DNA from: Alphaproteobacteria bacterium
GTDB taxonomy: Bacteria; Pseudomonadota; Alphaproteobacteria; Acetobacterales; Acetobacteraceae
Assembly: GCA_016869735.1 (NCBI GenBank)
Contig: VGDL01000027.1
Location: 1 to 47,657 of the forward strand
DNA length: 47,657 nucleotides
Direction: 5' to 3'
Each line of letters opens with the position of its first letter. Position 1 is the first letter of the stretch. The notes beneath the pieces were generated by a model. The model worked only from the letters and a program-made list of their open reading frames with translations, was not told the origin of the DNA and did no database searches. A program made the translations under genes and the position numbers. Positions 1 through 9,527 of the stretch are shown one piece after another.

Positions 1-90
<90 letters not shown>

Positions 91-98
91 AGCGGTAA

Positions 99-297
99 GG
101 GGGCGCTAGTCCCCTTGAACAGAAACGCCCCTATAATTGCCCGGGCCTCCCGACGCAATCTCTGGCGTTGACGGGCCGCACCCGCGCGTCTATATGCGCG
201 CTCTTTCCGGCCCGGCGCTCTGCGCCCGGGGCGGGCGGTTTTTGCCTTGGGCAAAAACTGTCCAGACACGCTTTTGAAAGAGTTTCGGGGCATCCCC
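99..297 (+). promoter_or_regulatory. rplU leader region with two hairpins
   Basis: This stretch between tRNA-Ser and rplU holds no gene. A perfect TATAAT lies at 132-137, but no well-spaced -35 box is visible, so the promoter is only a candidate. Downstream are a GC-rich hairpin at 211-230 (CCCGGCGC/GCGCCCGGG with one bulged base) and a perfect 9-bp hairpin at 238-258 (GTTTTTGCC, loop TTG, GGCAAAAAC), ending 39 nt before the rplU start. The second hairpin has no T-run after it, so it is not an ordinary terminator. Ribosomal-protein leaders are often autoregulatory; that role here is inference. Confidence 0.4.
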
Positions 298-615
298 ATG
301 ACCTATGCAGTAATCCGCACCGGCGGGAAACAATATCGCGTCACACCAGACGCCGTGCTTACCGTCGAACGGCTTGATGCCGAACCGGGTGCCACGGTAA
401 CGCTGCATGATGTGCTCGCTATCGCGACCGAAGCGGGGCTTTCCATTGGCGCGCCGACCGTGCCTGGCGCCAGTGTCACCGCCACTGTTGTGGAACAGAA
501 TCGCGGCGACCGCATTCTGATCTTCAAGAAGCGCCGCCGGCAGAATAGCCGCCGCAAGAATGGCCACCGCCAGCACCAGACCGTGCTGCGCATTGCCTCC
601 ATCAACGCAGCCTGA
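298..615 (+). CDS. rplU: 50S ribosomal protein L21
   Basis: The 105-residue product is the ribosomal protein L21, a 23S rRNA-binding component of the large subunit. The N-terminus [15 protein letters not shown] is the family signature, and the basic segment [17 protein letters not shown] near residues 77-93 matches the RNA-binding tail. The length is the usual one for L21. The ATG at 298 was chosen because the family motif starts there; an upstream in-frame TTG at 247 falls inside a leader hairpin. It is followed 18 nt later by rpmA in the conserved L21-L27 pair. Confidence 0.97.
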   Translation: MTYAVIRTGGKQYRVTPDAVLTVERLDAEPGATVTLHDVLAIATEAGLSIGAPTVPGASVTATVVEQNRGDRILIFKKRRRQNSRRKNGHRQHQTVLRIASINAA

Positions 616-633
616 TCGGGAAGGAACCAAGCC

Positions 634-903
634 ATGGCACATAAGAAAGCAGGCGGTTCATCGCGCAATGGTCGTGATTCCGCTGGTAAGCGCCTCGGCG
701 TCAAGCTGTTTGGCGGGCAGACCGTGAATGCCGGTTCCATCATCGTGACCCAGCGCGGCACGAAGATGATCCCGGGCACCAATGTCTATGCTGGCCGTCA
801 GCACAGCCTGCATGCCGCGGTTGATGGCCGCGTGGTGTTTGAACGCAAGGGTGAAGACCGCGTTCACGTGACCGTGCAGCCGGTGGCGCAGGCCGCGGAA
901 TAA
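634..903 (+). CDS. rpmA: 50S ribosomal protein L27
   Basis: The 89-residue product is L27, whose N-terminal tail reaches the peptidyl-transferase centre. The start [16 protein letters not shown] is diagnostic: no N-terminal extension precedes AHKKAGGS, unlike the processed L27 of Firmicutes. An AAGGAA ribosome-binding site precedes the ATG at a normal distance. The gene is cotranscribed with rplU and is followed by a strong intrinsic terminator. Confidence 0.98.
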   Translation: MAHKKAGGSSRNGRDSAGKRLGVKLFGGQTVNAGSIIVTQRGTKMIPGTNVYAGRQHSLHAAVDGRVVFERKGEDRVHVTVQPVAQAAE

Positions 904-1983
<1,080 letters not shown>

Positions 1984-2016
1984 CAGGCTGGGCCTTCGCG
2001 TGGTAAGCGGCAAATC

Positions 2017-3144
2017 ATGATCAACCCTGCCCAGCCCCGCTTCAAGGATGCCAAGCGGATTGTCGTGAAGATCGGCTCTGCGCTGGTGGTGGATAACGCC
2101 ACCGCTGCGCCGAGGTCTGCCTGGCTAGCCTCGGTTGCTGCTGATATCGCGGCTCTGCGCGCGCGCGGCGCAGAAGTGGTGGTGGTATCTTCCGGCGCCA
2201 TTGCCTTGGCGCGCAAGGCACTTGGCCTGACGCGGCGGCGGCTTAGGCTGGAAGAAAAGCAGGCAGCGGCGGCGGTGGGGCAAATTCGTCTGGCCGGCGC
2301 CTGGCAGGAAGCGCTGGCAGCCCATGGGCTGAACGCGGCACAATTGCTGCTGACGCTGGAAGATTCGGAAGATCGCCGGCGCTATCTGAATGCGCGCGCC
2401 ACACTTGCCACCTTGCTTGGGCTTGGCTGCGTGCCGGTGATCAATGAAAATGACACGGTGGCAACGGCCGAAATCCGCTTCGGCGATAATGACCGGCTGG
2501 CGGCGCGTGTGGCCGAGATGATCCAGGCCGATGCGCTGTTGCTGCTTTCAGATATTGATGGGCTTTACACCGCCGATCCGCGCAAGGACCCGGGCGCACA
2601 GCATTTGCCCGTGGTGGAACGCTTGACGGATGAGATTATGGCCATGGGCGGCGAACCGCCGCCTGGCTATTCCTCGGGCGGCATGCGCACAAAACTGATC
2701 GCGGCGCGCATCGCCACTGGCGCTGGCACGGCCATGGCGATTGCGCTGGGCGAACGTGACCATCCGTTGCGTGCGCTGGAAGAAGGGGCGCGCTGCACCT
2801 GGTTCCTGCCCCTGCCGGAAGGCCGTAGTGCGCGCAAGCGCTGGATTGCCGGCAGTCTGGCGCCGCTTGGTGCGCTGGTGGTGGATGCGGGCGCGGCCCG
2901 CGCGCTCAAGCGGGGTTCATCGCTGCTGCCGGCTGGTGTGCGCGCCGTGGAAGGTGAGTTCTCACGCGGTGATCCGGTGAGTGTGCGCGATGCTGAGGGC
3001 GTTGAAGTGGCGCGCGGGCTTAGCGCTTATGATGCCGAAGCGGCGCGGCTGATTGCCGGGCATCGCAGCGAAGCGCTGGAGAAAATCCTCGGCTGGCGCG
3101 GGCGGGATGAAATCATCCACCGCGACGATATGGTGTTGCTGTAA
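2017..3144 (+). CDS. proB: Glutamate 5-kinase
   Basis: The product phosphorylates L-glutamate with ATP, the first step of proline synthesis. The amino-acid kinase domain (residues about 10-260) begins [12 protein letters not shown] and contains the substrate-binding segment [10 protein letters not shown] and the motif [18 protein letters not shown]-terminal PUA domain (about 285-365) includes [16 protein letters not shown]. The 375-residue length is normal for the two-domain form. It lies 33 nt after obgE, an arrangement common in alphaproteobacteria, and no proA is in the window. Confidence 0.96.
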   Translation: MINPAQPRFKDAKRIVVKIGSALVVDNATAAPRSAWLASVAADIAALRARGAEVVVVSSGAIALARKALGLTRRRLRLEEKQAAAAVGQIRLAGAWQEALAAHGLNAAQLLLTLEDSEDRRRYLNARATLATLLGLGCVPVINENDTVATAEIRFGDNDRLAARVAEMIQADALLLLSDIDGLYTADPRKDPGAQHLPVVERLTDEIMAMGGEPPPGYSSGGMRTKLIAARIATGAGTAMAIALGERDHPLRALEEGARCTWFLPLPEGRSARKRWIAGSLAPLGALVVDAGAARALKRGSSLLPAGVRAVEGEFSRGDPVSVRDAEGVEVARGLSAYDAEAARLIAGHRSEALEKILGWRGRDEIIHRDDMVLL

Positions 3145-3237
3145 CGGAGGCCGCGGGCGCTATACGCGCCTGCATCTTCATGGCAGCCTTAGCCTTAAGC
3201 GTAGCGTAAGCCGCGCCGATAAAGGGCAAGGAACGGC

Positions 3238-4599
3238 ATGAAGGAAATACGCCTTCTCTCCACCAGTGCGATCCTGGGTTACGGATTCCCGGAAGCAAGC
3301 CTTCAGGCCGGCATGGCGCGCGCGCCCCATGTGATTGGCGTGGATGGCGGCAGTGTTGACCCTGGCCCCTATTACCTTGGCGCCGGCGTGCCGTTCTGTT
3401 CCACCATGGCGATACGGCGTGATTTGCGCCTGATGCTGCGCGCAGCGATTGCGGCACGCATACCGTTGATGATCGGCACTTCGGGCGGTGCGGGTGGCGC
3501 GCCGCATTTGGAATTGACGGCGCGACTGGTGCGTGAAATCGCCGCCGAAGAAGGCTTGCATTTTCGCCTGGCGCTGATTGAAGCGGAACCACCGCGCGCG
3601 GAATTGCAGCGCCGCTTGGCGGCAGGGCGCATCCGCCCGCTAGGCAAGCAGCCACCTTTGACGGCTGAGGCTTTGGACCGCGCCAGCCGTGTGGTTGGCA
3701 TGATGGGCCCAGAACCCTTCATGGAAGCTTTGGATAATGGCGCCCAGGTGATCCTGGCAGGCCGCGCGAGTGACCCCGCACCCTGGGCCGCCGCTGCCAT
3801 TCGCGCGCAATTGCCGCCTGCCCCTGCCTGGTATGCCGGAAAAATGCTGGAATGCGGCGCGACACCTTCCATCCCAAAGGGCCATGATTGTCTGCTGGTG
3901 ACTGTGCGCGAAGATGGCGTTGAATGCGAACCGATGAACCCCGTCCGGCGCTGCACACCGCTTTCGATTGCCAATCACTCGCTACATGAAAACAGCAGCC
4001 CCATTCATCACATTGAACCAGGTGGTATGCTGGATACATCCGATTGCCGCTTTGATGCGCTGAGCGATCGTGCGGTGCGCATCAGTGGCATGCGCTGGAC
4101 ACCGGCTTCGCAATATACGGTCAAGCTGGAAGGGGTGGAATTTGCAGGCCACCGCTGCATTTCCATCTGCGGCACGCGCGACCCGCTATTGATTGCACGC
4201 CTGCCCCTGTTCCTGGAAGAGGTGCGCGGGATTGTGCGCGAAAAGGCGGCTGCCTTTGGTGTGGGGCCAGAAAGCTATTCCCTGATCATCCGCACCTATG
4301 GTCTGGATGGTGTGATGGGCGCGCGTGAACCCGTCCAGCAGGTGGCGGGGCATGAGGTTGGCTTTGTGATTGAAGTCATTGCCGAAACGCCAGAAATCGC
4401 CGCGGCTGTTCTGGGGATTGCGCGCACCAATATGCTGCATACAGATTTTCCCGGCAGGCTATGCCGCGAAGGCAATATGGCCTTTCCTTTCTCGCCATCC
4501 GATATACCGGTCGGGCCGGTCTATCGCTTCAGCATTCATCACGTGCTAGAACTGGATAATCCCTGTGAGATTTTCCCCCTCACTTATGAAGAAATCTGA
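3238..4599 (+). CDS. AtuA family (DUF1446) protein
   Basis: The 453-residue protein belongs to the AtuA/DUF1446 family, named from the acyclic terpene utilisation cluster of Pseudomonas; the biochemical activity is not established for this branch. Family features include the N-terminal IGVDGGSVDPGPYYLG near residues 38-53 and IGTSGGAGG near residues 79-87, which suggests a glycine-rich ligand-binding loop. There is no signal peptide or membrane segment, so it should be cytoplasmic. An AAGGAA ribosome-binding site precedes the ATG. It heads a tight operon with a DUF4387 gene (8 nt away) and a flavin monooxygenase, which points to catabolism of an unusual carbon source. Confidence 0.85.
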   Translation: MKEIRLLSTSAILGYGFPEASLQAGMARAPHVIGVDGGSVDPGPYYLGAGVPFCSTMAIRRDLRLMLRAAIAARIPLMIGTSGGAGGAPHLELTARLVREIAAEEGLHFRLALIEAEPPRAELQRRLAAGRIRPLGKQPPLTAEALDRASRVVGMMGPEPFMEALDNGAQVILAGRASDPAPWAAAAIRAQLPPAPAWYAGKMLECGATPSIPKGHDCLLVTVREDGVECEPMNPVRRCTPLSIANHSLHENSSPIHHIEPGGMLDTSDCRFDALSDRAVRISGMRWTPASQYTVKLEGVEFAGHRCISICGTRDPLLIARLPLFLEEVRGIVREKAAAFGVGPESYSLIIRTYGLDGVMGAREPVQQVAGHEVGFVIEVIAETPEIAAAVLGIARTNMLHTDFPGRLCREGNMAFPFSPSDIPVGPVYRFSIHHVLELDNPCEIFPLTYEEI

Positions 4600-4607
4600 G
4601 GGCAACA

Positions 4608-4919
4608 ATGCCAAGCATCCGTGAATTGGCGCGAATCTGCAAAAGCAAGAATGCGGGGCCTTTCGATCTGACCATTGATATCGTCTTCGACGATACGGCG
4701 CTCTATCGGAAGGTGCGCGCTTCTGGGGTCATTACCGAAGCCTTGTTTGCCCGGTTGTATGGCGTTGCGGCGGATGATGTGCTGCTGACGCCTTATGATG
4801 CCGCCATGGCGATCAAGGCGACATTCCCGCGCCTGGTGCCGGCAGGTGGCATTGGCGATACGGATGTCTATGGCTGCCAGCAGCATGCGCCTTTGCTTGA
4901 TGTTGAAATCCCCGTGTGA
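4608..4919 (+). CDS. DUF4387 domain-containing protein
   Basis: This 103-residue protein matches the DUF4387 family. It starts PSIRELARICKSKNAGPFDLTID, with the conserved KSKNAGPF segment, and ends in GGIGDTDVYGCQQHAPLLD. Such small proteins commonly sit directly after AtuA/DUF1446 genes or are fused to them, which suggests the two work as subunits of one enzyme; this is inference. No catalytic motif is evident. The gene lies 8 nt after the AtuA gene and 18 nt before the monooxygenase. Confidence 0.85.
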   Translation: MPSIRELARICKSKNAGPFDLTIDIVFDDTALYRKVRASGVITEALFARLYGVAADDVLLTPYDAAMAIKATFPRLVPAGGIGDTDVYGCQQHAPLLDVEIPV

Positions 4920-4937
4920 TCTGAAGGGTTCTTTCCC

Positions 4938-6317
4938 ATGCCGAATGCCAATCGCCAAATGACCATGGTCGCCTTTTTGCAGGCGCAGAATTGTTCAAAC
5001 CTTCCGGGTTCCTGGCGCCACCCTGCTTCCATGAGCGATTTTCTGACGCCGGATTACTACCAGCGCATTGCGCGTATTCTGGAAGATGGCAAATTCCACA
5101 TGGCGTTTTTCGATGATCGGTTGGCGATGCCCGACATCTATGCCAATGATTTCCGCAATACGGTGGCGCATGGCGTTCGCGCGGTGAAGCTTGATCCGCT
5201 GACGATTGTGATGATGATGGCTGCTGCCTCCAAGCGCATCGGCCTTGGTGCCACCTACTCCACCACCTATTACGAACCCTATCATGTAGCCCGGCTTTTC
5301 GCGACGGCGGATTTGATGACACGCGGGCGCGTGGCGTGGAATATCGTGACGTCGCTGAACAATAGTGAGGCGCTGAATTTCGGTCATAGCGAACATCTGG
5401 AACATGATCTGCGCTACGATCGTGCCGATGAATTCATGGAAGTGGTGATGGGCCATTGGGGCGCCTGGGATGATGATGCGCTGATTGTGGATAAGGAATC
5501 TGGGGCTTTCGCCAAGCCTGATGGCGTGCGGCGGCTGGATCACCAGGGCAAGTATTTCAAATCACGCGGCCCCTTCACTGTGCCGCGTTCACCGCAAGGC
5601 CATCCCGTTTTGTTGCAAGCCGGCCAAAGCGGGCGCGGGCGCAGCTTTGCCGCGCGTTGGGGTGAAGCTGTCTTCGTGATCTATCCCAATCTGGAAAATG
5701 GCAAGAAGCAGTATAAGGAATTCCGCGCCGCCGTCGCCGCAGAAGGGCGTGATCCGGATAGCGTGAAAATCCTGCCCGCCTGCTACGCCATCCCCGCCGA
5801 AAGCGCCGATATGGCCGCCGAAAAACAGGCGGTGATCGAAGCTACCGCGCGGCCCATAGATGGGCTGACGCTGCTATCCGAAGTGCTGAACTGGGATTTG
5901 GGCAGCAAGCCCTATGATGAACCGCTGACGGACGCGGAACTCGCGGGGCTTTCCTGGCATGGATTTCGTGATCGCGTGATCATGCTCTCCGGCAAGAAGA
6001 ACCCGAGCGTGAGGGATTTTGTAGAGGTTTCAGGCCGCGGCACCGTCCATGAACATCACGCCTTTGTCGGCACACCAAAGCAGGTCGCGGATCAGATGGA
6101 AGAATGGTTCCATGGCGGCGCCTGTGATGGCTTTGTCATGGCCGCCACACATATCCCCGGCGCCTATGAGGATTTCGTGCGCCTAGTCGTGCCGGAATTG
6201 CAGCGCCGCGGCGTGTTCCACAAGGAATATCCGGGCAGCACTTTGCGCGACATCATGGGCCTGAAGCGCCCCGATGCGGCCGCCTGTCGCGCGGCTGGCC
6301 GACCAAAAGGCGCATAA
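4938..6317 (+). CDS. LLM-class flavin-dependent monooxygenase (NtaA/SnaA/DszA type)
   Basis: The 459-residue product is a luciferase-like monooxygenase of the NtaA/SnaA/DszA branch, which uses reduced FMN and O2 on xenobiotic or sulphur- and nitrogen-containing substrates. Family marks are FFDDRLAMPD near residues 55-64, LGATYSTTYYEPYHVARLFATAD, the segment GRVAWNIVTS and, later, PVLLQAGQSGRGRSFAARW. Such enzymes need a separate flavin reductase, and none is encoded nearby. It is the last gene of the AtuA-DUF4387 operon, so its substrate is probably linked to that pathway. The substrate cannot be read from sequence. Confidence 0.92.
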   Translation: MPNANRQMTMVAFLQAQNCSNLPGSWRHPASMSDFLTPDYYQRIARILEDGKFHMAFFDDRLAMPDIYANDFRNTVAHGVRAVKLDPLTIVMMMAAASKRIGLGATYSTTYYEPYHVARLFATADLMTRGRVAWNIVTSLNNSEALNFGHSEHLEHDLRYDRADEFMEVVMGHWGAWDDDALIVDKESGAFAKPDGVRRLDHQGKYFKSRGPFTVPRSPQGHPVLLQAGQSGRGRSFAARWGEAVFVIYPNLENGKKQYKEFRAAVAAEGRDPDSVKILPACYAIPAESADMAAEKQAVIEATARPIDGLTLLSEVLNWDLGSKPYDEPLTDAELAGLSWHGFRDRVIMLSGKKNPSVRDFVEVSGRGTVHEHHAFVGTPKQVADQMEEWFHGGACDGFVMAATHIPGAYEDFVRLVVPELQRRGVFHKEYPGSTLRDIMGLKRPDAAACRAAGRPKGA

Positions 6318-6331
6318 ACGCCCCTTGTGTG

Positions 6332-7309
6332 TCAGCCATGCTGTAGCTGATTGATCATCGCAAGGGCCTCGGCTGGAAGCGGCCCTTGATTGATCGCTGC
6401 AACAGCGTGATCCAATTCCGCGATACTCGCCGTGCCCACCAATACCGTGCTGATATCGCGCGGCATGGCAGAAAAACGCAGCGCCAATTCAACCAAATCC
6501 TTGGCATAGCCGGCCTCGATCACTGGCATTAGGCGCCGCGTCGCCTGTACATCCGCCGCGTAACTCGCACCAGAGGCAATAGGTTCCACTTTCGGCACAC
6601 CAAGCGGGCTGCGATCTTCTGAACCACTCAGCGCGCCGCCGGCCAGGATGCGAATGGCCATGACGCCAATACCCGCCATGCCAGCGTGATGAATGACACC
6701 GCCCAGATTCGGCATGGAGGACCCTGGCGGCAAAGGCGTAACGCCACTGGGGTTCAGGATGTTGTAGGGCATTTGCGCCGTGGCGAAACCGCCTTCATCC
6801 AAAACACGCCGCAGCATGGGTGCATCGCCAAGCCCAGTAATACCATAGAAGCGAATCTTACCCTGTTCGCGTAGTTTGCGGAGTACCGGCACTGCTTCCT
6901 GCAATATCTGATCCGCGGTGAAGCTTGGCGCCTCACCTGATTGGGTGATGGGCTCGTGAAGGTGAAAGATATCCACGCTATCGCGCCCAAGCCTGGCCAA
7001 ACTCGCATCAATGGATTGCGCGATGGTGCCGGCAATATCCGCCCGTTGCGGCCCACGGATGCGAACCTTGGTACCGACAATCACCTCCGCGCCTAGGGCT
7101 TTCAGCGCGCGGCCCAAATTGCGTTCAGATACACCATCACCGTAAGCGGATGCCGTATCGAAATACGTGATGCCTTGGTCAATGGCGCGGCCAATAGCGC
7201 GGTCTTGTTCGGCCGCGCTGCCTTTCACCATCAAGCCGCCGATGGCGCCACAACCATACCCCACAACGGAAACACTGAGGCCGGTCTTGCCAAGCGCGCG
7301 CTGTTCCAT
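6332..7309 (-). CDS. Aldo/keto reductase
   Basis: The 325-residue NAD(P)H-dependent oxidoreductase folds as an AKR (beta/alpha)8 barrel. The usual tetrad is visible: Asp and Tyr in YFDTASAYGDG near residues 49-59, Lys in VGTKV near residue 80, and His in FHLHE near residue 118. The N-terminus MEQRALGKTGLSVSVVGYG is typical of the YajO/L-glyceraldehyde reductase-like group. It converges on the monooxygenase gene with 14 nt between stops and is divergent from the first Bug receptor, so it may belong to the same catabolic locus. Confidence 0.92.
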   Translation of the reverse strand: MEQRALGKTGLSVSVVGYGCGAIGGLMVKGSAAEQDRAIGRAIDQGITYFDTASAYGDGVSERNLGRALKALGAEVIVGTKVRIRGPQRADIAGTIAQSIDASLARLGRDSVDIFHLHEPITQSGEAPSFTADQILQEAVPVLRKLREQGKIRFYGITGLGDAPMLRRVLDEGGFATAQMPYNILNPSGVTPLPPGSSMPNLGGVIHHAGMAGIGVMAIRILAGGALSGSEDRSPLGVPKVEPIASGASYAADVQATRRLMPVIEAGYAKDLVELALRFSAMPRDISTVLVGTASIAELDHAVAAINQGPLPAEALAMINQLQHG

Positions 7310-7443
7310 CGGTTACTCTCCTATCAAATCAGCGCGGATTCTGCGGCAGGGATGCCATCACCGCAAGCCATGCTTGCCCTTCATGCGCGACAATGCGAGC
7401 CTAACAGCTAGCGCGCATAGACGCGGTATTGGAGGATACGCTT

Positions 7444-8424
7444 ATGATTTCACGTCGGCTGCTATTTGGCGCGGCGGCGCCGCTGGCTGCGGCTTCCATC
7501 ATCCGCAGCGCCATGGCGTTTCCAGACCGACCCATTCGCATGATCGTGCCCTTCGCCGCCGGTGGAAATACGGATATCCTGGCGCGCTTGGTTGCAGGCC
7601 CCATGGCGGAACGCCTGGGCAAGCCAATCATCATCGAAAACCGCGCCGGTGCTGGCGGAAGCCTTGGTGCCGATTTGGTCGCGCGTGCGCCAGCCGATGG
7701 ATACACGCTTTTATTTGGCGCAGGCGGGCCGCTCACGGCAAATCCCGTGTTGCAAGCAAATATTCCCTATGATGTGGAGCGTGATTTCCGCCCCATTGGC
7801 TTGGTCGGTATTCTGCCCATGATCTGCCAAGTCACAGCGCGTTTGCCCGCGCGCAGCTTGACGGAATTGATTGCGCTGATGCGCCAACGTAATGGCGCCT
7901 TGACTATTGCCACACCTGGCACTGGTAGTGCCGCGCATCTCGCCCTGGAACTAGTGCTGGCAGGGGCCAATGTGAAGGCAACCCATGTGCCCTATCGCGG
8001 GGGCAGCGCCATGGTTCCGGATTTGATCAGCGGCACGGTTGATGCCGGGATGGTGGAATTGCCCTCTGCCCTGCCGCTCCATCAGGACGGCAAGGCGCCT
8101 ATTATCGCCATAGCAACACAGGCAAGATCGGCGCGCCTGCCAGGTGTGCAAACCTTCATCGAAGCGGGTCTGCCCAATTTCACCGCCGGCAGTTATGGTG
8201 GCGTATTGGCGCCAGCCGCAACGCCGGCTGAGATCACTGTCAAGCTCCATGCCGCTCTGGCGGCAGCGCTGGATGAGGCCGCGATACAGTCACGCATAAG
8301 CGAAGTAGGTGCCATTCTATCAAGCCCGGAACAGCGCACGCCAGATGGCTTCGCGCGTTTCTTGCGCGATGAATTGGCCAATGCACGCCGCGCGGCAAGG
8401 CTTGCGGGGCTTTCGCCTTCATGA
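7444..8424 (+). CDS. Bug-family tripartite tricarboxylate receptor (first copy)
   Basis: This 326-residue periplasmic solute-binding protein belongs to the Bug/TctC family. A signal peptide with twin arginines (MISRRLLFGAAAPLAAA) ends around residue 24. FPDRPIRMIVPFAAGGNTDILAR carries the conserved ligand-binding loop, and KPIIIENRAGAGGSLGAD is a second family motif. The ATG was chosen because GGAGGA precedes it; a TTG 15 nt upstream lies within that site. No TctA or TctB membrane subunit is nearby, which is common for Bug receptors. The ligand is unknown and is likely a carboxylate. Confidence 0.93.
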   Translation: MISRRLLFGAAAPLAAASIIRSAMAFPDRPIRMIVPFAAGGNTDILARLVAGPMAERLGKPIIIENRAGAGGSLGADLVARAPADGYTLLFGAGGPLTANPVLQANIPYDVERDFRPIGLVGILPMICQVTARLPARSLTELIALMRQRNGALTIATPGTGSAAHLALELVLAGANVKATHVPYRGGSAMVPDLISGTVDAGMVELPSALPLHQDGKAPIIAIATQARSARLPGVQTFIEAGLPNFTAGSYGGVLAPAATPAEITVKLHAALAAALDEAAIQSRISEVGAILSSPEQRTPDGFARFLRDELANARRAARLAGLSPS

Positions 8425-8536
8425 AGCCGTTTGGCCATACCGCGCTTGCTGTCTGCGGCGAAGGATGAATATCCTTGGTCATAAAAACGCCTGGGCAGCA
8501 GGCCCGTGACGTAGTTTCTGGAGGGAGTAAACAACC

Positions 8537-9499
8537 ATGCGCATCACACGCCGCGCCGCGCTCGGCCTTCTGGCCGCACCACCCGTTCTTGCCCAAAGCC
8601 GTGATTGGCCGAACCGCCCGCTCCGCCTGATCGTACCCAGCGCCGCTGGCGGGTATGAGGTTTATGCGCGCATCCTGGCACCTCGGCTCAGTGAATTGCT
8701 CGGCCAGCCCGTAGTTGTGGAAAACAAGCCAGGCGCGAACGGGCTTATCGGCATGCAGGATCTGCAGCGCAGCCGGCCCGATGGCAATACTTTCATGTTC
8801 GCGCATATCGGCGCGATATCCATCGGAACCAGCATCAATCCCAACATGCCCTTCGACCCGGTGGAGGAATTCGCCTCCATCGCGGTCGCCGTCACCTCGC
8901 CGCTTGTTTGGTTGGTGAACCCGTCGCAGCCTTTCCGGACGATGCCGGAATTCATCGCGCGTGCGCGGGCGGAACCCGGCGTTTGGCGCTATGGCAACCC
9001 ATCATCCGGCAGCATTCCGCATCTGGTCGCGGAAGAAGCCAGGCTCCGCCATCAGATTGATATGCCGGGCGTGCCCTATCGCAGCACCGTGCAATCCTTG
9101 ACCGCGGTTATCGCCAATGAGGTGCCGATTACGGTGGATAGCCTTGGCGCCAGTGGCGGGCATATCGCGGGCGGGCGGCTGCGCGCCTTGGCCATGACAG
9201 GCCGCGAAAGATCAGAACGTCTACCCGGCGTGCCCACCATGATGGAGCTTGGTCTGGATACACGCGAATGGGTCGCCTGGTATGCCTTCATGGCGCCCAA
9301 GGGAACGCCAGATGACATCATCCAAAAGCTGAATAGCGCGATCAATCAGGCCCTGCGTGATGAGGCTATTGCAACCCGCATCCGTGATCTTGGCGCCGCG
9401 CCGCGCTTCACAACGCCTGCCGAAATGCTGAGCTTTATCCGGCAGGAGCGTCAGGATTTCGGCGCCATCGCGCGCGCCGGCAAGATCAGGGTGGAATGA
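8537..9499 (+). CDS. Bug-family tripartite tricarboxylate receptor (second copy)
   Basis: A second Bug/TctC-type receptor of 320 residues. It has a twin-arginine-like leader (MRITRRAALGLLAAPPVLAQ), then WPNRPLRLIVPSAAGGYEVYARI and QPVVVENKPGANGLIG. A GGAGGG ribosome-binding site precedes the ATG. It is only moderately similar to the preceding receptor, so this is an old duplication or two independent acquisitions. The 112-nt gap between the two genes contains a small hairpin at 8461-8476 (AAGGAT/ATCCTT), which may separate their expression. Confidence 0.93.
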   Translation: MRITRRAALGLLAAPPVLAQSRDWPNRPLRLIVPSAAGGYEVYARILAPRLSELLGQPVVVENKPGANGLIGMQDLQRSRPDGNTFMFAHIGAISIGTSINPNMPFDPVEEFASIAVAVTSPLVWLVNPSQPFRTMPEFIARARAEPGVWRYGNPSSGSIPHLVAEEARLRHQIDMPGVPYRSTVQSLTAVIANEVPITVDSLGASGGHIAGGRLRALAMTGRERSERLPGVPTMMELGLDTREWVAWYAFMAPKGTPDDIIQKLNSAINQALRDEAIATRIRDLGAAPRFTTPAEMLSFIRQERQDFGAIARAGKIRVE

Positions 9500-9527
9500 G
9501 GCGCACCCCATTGACGTGAACCGCTTT

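Noticed and set aside
132-137. TATAAT as a firm rplU promoter
   Set aside because: The nearest -35-like TTGAAC is only 11 nt away, too close for a standard sigma-70 promoter; kept only as a candidate within the leader region.
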